The position numbers were made by a program, and so were the translations under genes. Positions 27,898-34,415 of a stretch of DNA of 64,000 nt are shown piece after piece. Numbering within the stretch: the stretch's first letter is position 1; each line of letters opens with the position of its first letter. The notes beneath the pieces were generated by a model, which saw nothing but the letters and a program-made list of their open reading frames with translations, did no database searches and was not told the DNA's origin. Source of the stretch: Larkinella arboricola (GTDB lineage Bacteria; Bacteroidota; Bacteroidia; Cytophagales; Spirosomataceae); contig NZ_QLMC01000001.1 of NCBI RefSeq assembly GCF_003259745.1, positions 1,054,001 through 1,118,000 on the forward strand. The letters run 5' to 3'.

Positions 27898-28809
27898 TTA
27901 GGAATTGACGTATGTCCGCTCCACCCAGCCATCGTCGAACAGGTCGATCAGGGCGTAACCGGCGTGGGTGTGGTGGTAGGTTGCATTGTCCCACCAGTTG
28001 CCGCTGAGCGCGCCGTTGTTGAGGTACGTAACCCCGTTATAATCCACCCGGTCGAGCAGGTGCGTGTGGCCGCTCAGGCAAACCTTCACGTTCGGGCGTT
28101 TGTGAAACAACCGGATCAGGTCCGAGGAGTCGGTGTGCAGCAGGCCGCCCGAAATTTCCCGCCGACCGTTTTTCAGCACCTTTCGGTTGTACAGCACGGA
28201 TGCCGACAGAATCGGAATGTGCGACAGAATCAGCACCGGTTTTTTCGGATCGGTTTTCCGCAGATCCTTTTCCAGCCAGTCGCGTTGGGATTCGTCCAGC
28301 CGGGCCGTGTACCAGCCCCCTTCGGGCGTCGGCTGCGTACTGTCGAGCACCACAAAATGCCAGCCGCTATGGTCGAAACTGTAGTAACGGTTGGAAAGCT
28401 TTAACTGATCGACGGCCCAGGCTTTGCCGTACAGCGGGTCTTTTCTCGAACCTTTGTAGCCCCAGACATCGTGGTTGCCAATGCAATGGTGAATGGGCAG
28501 GCCGTTTTCCTGCTCCAGAATCCGGTTCCAGACATTCCACTGCCGCCGAACGGTACTTTTATCCCGCGAGAGGGCGTCCATAATGGCGTCGCCACCGTTC
28601 AGAATAAACGCCGGACGGTCTTTCATGGACTGGAGCCGGTGCAGACAGGTCGCCAGTGACGCTTCGGCTTTCGGGCGCGGCATCATGTGTACGTCGGTCA
28701 GGTGAGCCACGCGCAGGACGCGTTTCCGCTGGTAAGGTCCCGCCAGGTGAGTGGCTGGCAGACCAGCGGTGAGCAGGCCGATGGAGGAAAGAGCTTCGCG
28801 ACGATTCAT
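27898..28809 (-). CDS. Exported metallophosphoesterase
   Basis: A 303-residue calcineurin-like phosphoesterase. ATG at 28809 gives a Tat-like leader (MNRREALSSIGLLTAGLPA, with RR in place of the full consensus). The start at 28836 would add nine residues. The binuclear metal motifs appear in order: HLTDVHMM (DxH), LNGGDAIMD (GDx), CIGNHDVWG (GNHD), LSHIPI (His), and CLSGHTHLLDRV (GHxH). The substrate is unknown. Relatives act on nucleotides, lipids or phosphodiesters outside the cytoplasm. It is a single gene facing the barrel protein. Confidence 0.9.
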   Translation of the reverse strand: MNRREALSSIGLLTAGLPATHLAGPYQRKRVLRVAHLTDVHMMPRPKAEASLATCLHRLQSMKDRPAFILNGGDAIMDALSRDKSTVRRQWNVWNRILEQENGLPIHHCIGNHDVWGYKGSRKDPLYGKAWAVDQLKLSNRYYSFDHSGWHFVVLDSTQPTPEGGWYTARLDESQRDWLEKDLRKTDPKKPVLILSHIPILSASVLYNRKVLKNGRREISGGLLHTDSSDLIRLFHKRPNVKVCLSGHTHLLDRVDYNGVTYLNNGALSGNWWDNATYHHTHAGYALIDLFDDGWVERTYVNS

Positions 28810-28924
28810 GACTGGTTTCTTTTTTGCGCCCGACAAACGGTATTGCGTTTAAACGACAACCTTGTTGACGGTATTCTTTCCCGAAAAACTTACTGAACAG
28901 GAAAAAAACGTATCTTGCAAAACG

Positions 28925-29455
28925 ATGTTTTCAATTGTTGACGTAGAAACGACGGGAGGAATCGGAGGACCAACCCGTTTGACAGAGGTAGCCGTTTTTC
29001 GGTACGATGGTGTCGAGGTGGTTGATAGCTTTCATTCGCTGTTGAACCCCCGTTGCCCGATTCCGCCATTTATTGCGCGCATGACCGGCATCACGGATGC
29101 GATGGTGCAGGAGGCTCCCGATTTTGCTGATGTGGCCCGTGAAATTGACCGCGTGACGCAGGGTGCGGTTTTCGTGGCCCATAACGCCCCGTTCGACTAC
29201 GGTTTTCTCAAAAAAGAATTTGCCTGGGTGGGACTGCCCTTTGAGCGGAACCGGCTCTGCACCGTGCAGCTCAGTCGCCGGATTTTTCCCGGTCTGCCTT
29301 CCTACAGCCTCGGTAAACTGTGTCGTTCGCTGGAAATACCGGTGAGCAACCGCCACCGTGCCCACGGGGATGCAGCCGCTACGGTCCAGCTTTTTGAACG
29401 GCTGCTGATGAACGACATTCACGGTTTGATCAAGGACCGGCAACTGACGGTTTAG
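28925..29455 (+). CDS. DnaQ-like DEDDh 3'-5' exonuclease
   Basis: A 176-residue soluble exonuclease from ATG at 28925 (28862 is a weaker start). The DEDDh catalytic set is visible: FSIVDVETTGG (D and E), AHNAPFDYGFLKKEF (D), and NRHRAHGDAAATVQLF (H and D). IPPFIARMTGITDAMVQEAP is typical of PolC/DnaQ-type relatives, where it is found alone or fused to UvrC-like nucleases. Here it stands alone. The role is probably DNA repair or proofreading. Its stop is 26 bases from the stop of the converging dipeptidase gene. Confidence 0.9.
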   Translation: MFSIVDVETTGGIGGPTRLTEVAVFRYDGVEVVDSFHSLLNPRCPIPPFIARMTGITDAMVQEAPDFADVAREIDRVTQGAVFVAHNAPFDYGFLKKEFAWVGLPFERNRLCTVQLSRRIFPGLPSYSLGKLCRSLEIPVSNRHRAHGDAAATVQLFERLLMNDIHGLIKDRQLTV

Positions 29456-29481
29456 GTTTGCCGTATCTGTACAACGTCCCT

Positions 29482-30147
29482 TTATTCCACAATCTTATAC
29501 TGCTTTTTGGCCTCCGCCCGTGTCAGGGCGTTAAAGTGCCACCATTCGGCCGATAACGGGGCGAAACCGGCCTGTTTCATCACCGACCGCAGCAACCGCC
29601 GGTTGTCAACCTGTTTTTGCGTTAGTTTCCCCTGCTTCAGTAACTGATCCTCTTTTACGGGGTACGCCAGTTCGCCGAAGTAGTCAAACCGGGTGCCCAT
29701 GTCGAGCGGTTTGCCATCTTTGGTGGCCAGGGTCAGATCGACGGCGCAACCGTAATTATGGACGGAGCCGTTGCGGGGATTCGAAACGTACTTTCCGCGC
29801 TCGTTGACGGGCAGGTGCTTCAGGGTATTCCACAAATCCCACTGCGCCGAGCGCGGGCGGGTGGCGTCGTAAACCAGGAGCCGCAGTTCCGGGTGCTTTT
29901 GGCGGAGCAATTGGCTGGCGTGGGCCAGTTTGCGGGCGGCCATCGGTTGCAGGTAGGCCCGCGTCAGGTCGCCGTACACGTCCTTGCCGATAAAATTGTC
30001 GGTTGTCGAGTATTTCAGCTCCACCCGAATCGTCGGATCGACTTTCTGAATATCTACCAGTCCCTGCCGGATCATGGCCTGCTCCAGTTTTCCCTGCGCG
30101 AAGAGAAATTGCGGAATTAGCAAAAGTGATAAAACGGTATATCTCAT
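29482..30147 (-). CDS. Exported VanX-like D-Ala-D-Ala dipeptidase (M15D)
   Basis: A 221-residue zinc peptidase with signal peptide MRYTVLSLLLIPQFLFAQ. Metal ligands are in GSVHNYGCAVDLTLATK (SxHxxGxAxD) and in AEWWHFNAL (catalytic Glu and third His). LVYDATRPRSAQWDLWN gives the conserved Arg of the VanX/DdpX family. It hydrolyses D-Ala-D-Ala or related cell-wall peptides, most likely for recycling or nutrition since no van genes are present. The 5' region contains a 26-bp perfect inverted repeat (30163-30240) beginning 15 bases upstream of the start. Confidence 0.92.
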   Translation of the reverse strand: MRYTVLSLLLIPQFLFAQGKLEQAMIRQGLVDIQKVDPTIRVELKYSTTDNFIGKDVYGDLTRAYLQPMAARKLAHASQLLRQKHPELRLLVYDATRPRSAQWDLWNTLKHLPVNERGKYVSNPRNGSVHNYGCAVDLTLATKDGKPLDMGTRFDYFGELAYPVKEDQLLKQGKLTQKQVDNRRLLRSVMKQAGFAPLSAEWWHFNALTRAEAKKQYKIVE

Positions 30148-30162
30148 TGTCTACAAAACCCT

Positions 30163-30240
30163 GATCAACTCTGATGTTCTCTGATTAACCCTGATTAATA
30201 ACTATTACACAGCGTTAATCAGAGAACATCAGAGTTGATC
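30163..30240. repeat. 26-bp perfect inverted repeat between divergent genes (dispersed repeat copy B)
   Basis: The left arm 30163-30188 is exactly complementary to the right arm 30215-30240, with a 26-base loop that holds a third CTGATTAA word. The right arm core CAGAGAACATCAGAGT is nearly identical to CAGAGAGCATCAGAGT at 42321-42336. It lies between two start codons (30147 on minus, 30309 on plus), so it is transcribed into a leader or acts as DNA structure. Confidence 0.75.
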
Positions 30241-30308
30241 GGAGAGGATTCGTTGCGAAATAACGAAAAACCCGCTATTTTGCTACACATAACGCGTTTC
30301 CCCGTAAC

Positions 30309-31544
30309 ATGGCCCTTAACTACATCTGGGTAGCTTTCTTCCTGATTGCCTTTCTGATTGCGCTCTTTAAGCTGATTTTTCTGGGCGATACCGAAATTTT
30401 CAAGACCATTGTGGAAGGGTTGTTTGATTCTTCCAAAGTGGCTGTGATGGACATTGCCCTGCCACTGGCGGGCGTCATGACCTTTTTTCTGGGTTTGCTC
30501 AACATTGGCGAAAAAGCCGGAGCCATCAATTTTCTGGCGCGGATTATCGGTCCTTTTTTCAACAAATTGTTTCCGGAAGTGCCGAAAGACCACCCTGCCA
30601 ACGGGCAGATGATCATGAATTTCTCGGCCAACATGCTCGGGCTGGACAATGCCGCTACGCCCTTCGGCCTGAAAGCCATGCAGAGTTTGCAAGAACTGAA
30701 TCCGCAAAAGGACACGGCTTCCAATGCCCAGATCATGTTTCTGGTGCTGCACACCTCCGGGCTGACCATCATACCGCTGGGCATCATGGCGCAACGAGCC
30801 ATTCTGGGCGCTAAAGATCCGTCGGATATTTTTATCCCCTGCCTGATTGGAACCTACGTCGCCACGGTTTTCAGCATGTTCATTGTCGCTTTGAAACAGC
30901 GAATCAACCTCTTCAACGGACTGGTAATGGGCTGGCTGGGCGGCATTACGGCTTTCCTGGCGCTGGCATTGTGGTACCTTTCATCGCTGCCAAAGGAGGA
31001 AATTGAGCAGGTGTCCAAGGTGGTGGGCAATGTTACTTTGTTTGTCATCATCGTGGCGTTTCTGCTCGGCGCGATGCGGAAGAAGGTCGATATTTTTGAT
31101 ACGTTTATTGAGGGGGCGAAAGGTGGTTTTGAAACGTCCGTCCGGATTATTCCCTATCTGGTCGGTATGCTGGTTGCGATCAGCGCACTACGAAACTCCG
31201 GTGCGATGGCCTATGTGGTGGATGGGATGAAGTACATTATTGGGCTGACGGGCGTAAACACCGATTTCACCGATGCCTTGCCGGTTGCCCTTATGCGGCC
31301 CCTGAGCGGCAGCGCGTCGCGGGCGTTGATGATCGACGCCATGAAAGAATTTGGGCCGGATTCGTTCGTAGGCCGGCTATCCTGCATTTTTCAGGGAGCC
31401 GCCGACACCACGTTTTATATCGTTGCACTGTACTTCGGCTCCGTCGGTATCAAGAAAACCCGTTACGCCATTGTGGCCGGTTTGATTGCTGATGCCGCAG
31501 GGGTACTGGCCGGGATTGCGCTGGGGTACTTCTTTTTTCATTGA
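30309..31544 (+). CDS. Nucleoside-recognition domain membrane protein (SpmA-SpmB fusion type)
   Basis: A 411-residue inner-membrane protein with about eight or more transmembrane helices. Two nucleoside-recognition (Gate) domains are present. The first contains the long NFSANMLGLDNAATPFGLKA segment typical of SpmA, and the second contains the ALMRPLSGSASRALMIDAM and SCIFQGAADTTFYIVALYFG segments typical of SpmB. In spore formers the two halves affect core dehydration. In Bacteroidota the fused protein is widespread and its function is unknown. It starts 69 bases after the perfect inverted repeat and may share a transcript with the downstream 56-residue protein and permease. Confidence 0.88.
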   Translation: MALNYIWVAFFLIAFLIALFKLIFLGDTEIFKTIVEGLFDSSKVAVMDIALPLAGVMTFFLGLLNIGEKAGAINFLARIIGPFFNKLFPEVPKDHPANGQMIMNFSANMLGLDNAATPFGLKAMQSLQELNPQKDTASNAQIMFLVLHTSGLTIIPLGIMAQRAILGAKDPSDIFIPCLIGTYVATVFSMFIVALKQRINLFNGLVMGWLGGITAFLALALWYLSSLPKEEIEQVSKVVGNVTLFVIIVAFLLGAMRKKVDIFDTFIEGAKGGFETSVRIIPYLVGMLVAISALRNSGAMAYVVDGMKYIIGLTGVNTDFTDALPVALMRPLSGSASRALMIDAMKEFGPDSFVGRLSCIFQGAADTTFYIVALYFGSVGIKKTRYAIVAGLIADAAGVLAGIALGYFFFH

Positions 31545-31618
31545 GCAAACCCGAAATCAGGATTCCGGGTTATCCATAGTCAGGTCCACGTTGGACTTGC
31601 AACGATTATTGATTTACT

Positions 31619-31789
31619 ATGAACATTGATCAAATACGCGAACAACTGCACCGGCTCATCGACGAAGTAGACGATATTTACGTTCTGAACGGCCTGTACC
31701 GTAACCTGTCGGCTGAGAAACGCCACCGTGAAGCCTACGAAAAAGAACAGCGGGAAAAGGCGCAGGCCGCTAAAAACCGGAAAAAATAA
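31619..31789 (+). CDS. Small charged helical protein, 56 residues
   Basis: ATG 31619 to TAA 31789 encodes a compact helical protein: MNIDQIREQLHRLIDEVDD, then IYVLNGLYRNLSAEKRH, then a tail of REAYEKEQREKAQAAKNRKK type, very rich in Lys, Glu and Arg. No family was recognised. The opening xLhxLIDEvDD pattern recalls short antitoxin-like helical proteins common in Bacteroidota. No toxin gene lies next to it, so this is only a resemblance. Codon use looks normal and the gene fits tightly: 74 bases after the SpmAB-like gene and 11 bases before the amino-acid permease, which suggests one operon. Confidence 0.65.
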   Translation: MNIDQIREQLHRLIDEVDDIYVLNGLYRNLSAEKRHREAYEKEQREKAQAAKNRKK

Positions 31790-31800
31790 GAAACAGGCCA

Positions 31801-33117
31801 ATGATCCAGCCCAAACTGACCACGTTCGATGTTGCAATGATTGTCGTTAGCCTGGTCATTGGCGTGGGTATTTTCCGAACGCTCGCCATCGTGGCCCAAT
31901 CGGCGGGGTCGGCAACGGTATTTTTTGCCGCCTGGGTGGCGGGTGGTTTTGTGAGTTTGTGCGGTGCCCTGACCTACGCCGAAATTGGTGCCCGGTATCA
32001 CTTCCCCGGCGGTTTTTACAAACTGATCTCCACGGCTTTCCACCCGGTTTTTGCTTTCATGCTCAACTGGGTCATTGTGCTGACGTACGGCGCGGGTCTG
32101 GCTGGGGTGGCCCTCATCGGGGCCGAATACATCAACCCGCTGCTGCCGGTATCGCTGCAAACCAGAGCCGGTGTTCAGGGAACGGTGATTGCAACGGTGC
32201 TTTTTTTCTTCGTGATCAATTACCTCGGCATCAAGTCCAGCGCCCGGCTGCAAAACATCCTCAGTAGCCTCAAAATCGTTCTGATGGCGCTGCTCTGTCT
32301 GGGTGTCGTCATTGCTCCAGGCGCGGAAATCGCTCCCGTTGTGACGCATACCTCTTCACTCGGCACGTATAACTTCTTTTCCGCCTTTGCCGTTAGCCTG
32401 ATTGCGGTTTTTTACACCTACGGCGGTTATCAGCAGACGCTGAATTTCGGCGCAGACATTAAAGATCCGGTGCGCAATACCCCACGCGGTATTCTGATCG
32501 GAATGGCCATCGTCATTTGTTTGTATCTGTGCATCAACTACGCCTATTACCACCAACTGGGCTTTGCCGGACTGGCCAATTCCAAACTCATTGCCGCCGA
32601 TCTGGCGCGGGCTTTGTTTGGCGATTGGGGTTTTACCTTTGTTTCGGTCGCGATTTTTATCTCGGTGCTGGGATACATCAACGCAACCTTACTGTCGTTG
32701 CCACGGGTGTTTTACGCAATGGCCGACGATGGTGTGCTGCCGCCCATTTTCAAGAAAGTCAACGAACGGACGCAGGTGCAGGAGTTTACGCTGGTCTTCA
32801 TTACGGTTGTGGTGCTGGCGTCGTTGCTCGTACTCGGCACCTTCGAGAAAATCGTCAGTTACGTCATGTCGATTGACAGCCTGGCGCTGGCGAGTGCGGC
32901 TGCGTCGATTTTTGTGTTTCGGCACCGCGTTCGGGGCAATGATCCGCACACGGGCTACAAACTTCGGCTGTATCCGTGGATTCCGCTGATTTTCATCCTG
33001 TTTCTGCTAGCGGTTTCGGTCAATGTGATTGTGAGCGATCCGGTTCCGGCGGCTATTGGCTGGGGCCTGTTTTTCAGCGGAGCGCCCCTGTACTGGCTGC
33101 TCAAAAAGGTCTTTTAA
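31801..33117 (+). CDS. APC-superfamily amino acid permease
   Basis: A 438-residue inner-membrane transporter with about 12 transmembrane helices. The first helix carries MIVVSLVIGVGIFRTLA, the broken-helix GIF motif of APC transporters. The second block is FFAAWVAGGFVSLCGALTYA, then EIGARYHFPGGFYKL, the usual substrate-binding region. Helix 6 reads AVFYTYGGYQQTLNF. It should import or exchange amino acids or related compounds driven by ions. The specific substrate is unknown. It lies 11 bases after the small helical protein. The next gene is a PLP enzyme of sulfur amino-acid metabolism on the same strand, which hints at a Met/Cys-related role but does not prove it. Confidence 0.9.
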   Translation: MIQPKLTTFDVAMIVVSLVIGVGIFRTLAIVAQSAGSATVFFAAWVAGGFVSLCGALTYAEIGARYHFPGGFYKLISTAFHPVFAFMLNWVIVLTYGAGLAGVALIGAEYINPLLPVSLQTRAGVQGTVIATVLFFFVINYLGIKSSARLQNILSSLKIVLMALLCLGVVIAPGAEIAPVVTHTSSLGTYNFFSAFAVSLIAVFYTYGGYQQTLNFGADIKDPVRNTPRGILIGMAIVICLYLCINYAYYHQLGFAGLANSKLIAADLARALFGDWGFTFVSVAIFISVLGYINATLLSLPRVFYAMADDGVLPPIFKKVNERTQVQEFTLVFITVVVLASLLVLGTFEKIVSYVMSIDSLALASAAASIFVFRHRVRGNDPHTGYKLRLYPWIPLIFILFLLAVSVNVIVSDPVPAAIGWGLFFSGAPLYWLLKKVF

Positions 33118-33210
33118 GGGCGGTACGGTTTCGACCCGCATTGAATGCAGATTATCTTTGAATGTTAAACCGCGACGGTCTGCCGTCCGAATCACTTACG
33201 TCAATTACCC

Positions 33211-34371
33211 GTGGATATTTCGTACATTCTCAATGAACTCGGAGAAGAGCGCAGCCAGTATTTCAATGCCGTGGCCCCGCCCATTATCCAAACCAGTAAT
33301 TTCATGTTTCCGGACGTAGAGACGATGCGCCGGATGTTTCCCCATGAATTTGAACTGCCGATTTATACACGGGGCAACAACCCGACGGTCGAAATTCTGC
33401 GGAAGAAACTGGCGGCTCTCGAAGGCTCCGAAGACGCCCTCGTGCTGGCGAGCGGCAGTGCGGCCATTGCCACGGCGGTAATTGCCAACGTTAATCAGGG
33501 CGATCACATCGTTTCGGTGGCCAAACCGTATAGCTGGACCACCAAGCTCATGCAGAATTTTCTGCCCCGGTTCGGCGTTACAACGACGTTTGTTGACGGT
33601 ACGGACGTGAGCCAGTTTGAAAACGCCATCCAGCCCAATACCAAAGTTATTTACCTCGAATCGCCCAATACGTTCACGTTCGAGTTGCAGGACCTGGCCG
33701 CCGTGGCAAAACTGGCGAAGGCGCACGGAATTGTTACGATGATCGATAACAGTTACTCGACGGCTTTGTATCAGAAACCCGTTGAACTGGGCATTGATGT
33801 CGTGCTGTACTCGGCGTCCAAATACATCGGCGGGCATAGCGATGTGGTGGCGGGCGTGATCTGTGGAACGAAGGAAATGATGCGGAAAATCTTCTATTCC
33901 GAATACATGACGCTGGGCGGTATTATCTCACCCATGAACGCGTGGCTCATGATTCGCGGGCTGCGGACTTTGCCGCTGCGGCTCGAGCGGTCGGCCCGGA
34001 CGGCTGCCGAAGTGGTAGCGTACCTCGAAAACCATCCGAAGGTCCGGCGCGTCTATTTCCCGTATTCAAAAACCAATCCGCAGCTCGAACTGGCCAAACG
34101 GCAGATGTCAGGTTGTGGCGGTTTGCTGACCATTTCGCTCGAAACCGATCAGATTGAGGTGGTTGACAGGTTTGCCAATTCGCTGAAACGGTTTTTGCTG
34201 GGTGTTTCGTGGGGTGGGCACGAGTCACTGGCGTTCCCGGCCAGTTCCGGCTATGCCGACGGCACCGCCCAGCCCGGTGATACAGGGTTTAATCTGATCC
34301 GGTTGTACATTGGGCTGGAAGAACCGGAGGGCTTGATTGCGGACCTAAAGCAGGCGTTGGAGCACATTTAG
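33211..34371 (+). CDS. Cys/Met-metabolism PLP-dependent enzyme (cystathionine gamma-synthase/methionine gamma-lyase family)
   Basis: A 386-residue PLP enzyme. GTG at 33211 is the only good start and gives MDISYILNELGEE. The fold-type I core is clear: PPIIQTSNFMFP, IYTRGNNPTVEILRKKLAALEG, then ALVLASGSAAIATAVIANV. Also visible are IYLESPNTFTFELQDLAAVA, VTMIDNSYSTALYQKPVELG (cofactor-binding Asp), and YSASKYIGGHSDVVAGVI with the Schiff-base Lys. The C-terminal domain contains FLLGVSWGGHESLAFP and IRLYIGLEEPEGLI. The family covers cystathionine synthases, lyases and methionine gamma-lyase, and the exact reaction cannot be fixed from motifs. It is a single gene after the permease. Confidence 0.9.
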   Translation: MDISYILNELGEERSQYFNAVAPPIIQTSNFMFPDVETMRRMFPHEFELPIYTRGNNPTVEILRKKLAALEGSEDALVLASGSAAIATAVIANVNQGDHIVSVAKPYSWTTKLMQNFLPRFGVTTTFVDGTDVSQFENAIQPNTKVIYLESPNTFTFELQDLAAVAKLAKAHGIVTMIDNSYSTALYQKPVELGIDVVLYSASKYIGGHSDVVAGVICGTKEMMRKIFYSEYMTLGGIISPMNAWLMIRGLRTLPLRLERSARTAAEVVAYLENHPKVRRVYFPYSKTNPQLELAKRQMSGCGGLLTISLETDQIEVVDRFANSLKRFLLGVSWGGHESLAFPASSGYADGTAQPGDTGFNLIRLYIGLEEPEGLIADLKQALEHI

Positions 34372-34385
34372 CCCTTCAATTTTGT

Positions 34386-34393
34386 TATTTTTG
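34386..34393 (+). promoter_or_regulatory. Candidate -7 promoter element for the GH3 fusion gene
   Basis: TATTTTTG matches TAnnTTTG exactly and ends 22 bases before the ATG at 34416. A -33 element is not clear. Confidence 0.4.
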
Positions 34394-34415
34394 CATAACC
34401 ATTGATTTGTTGCTC

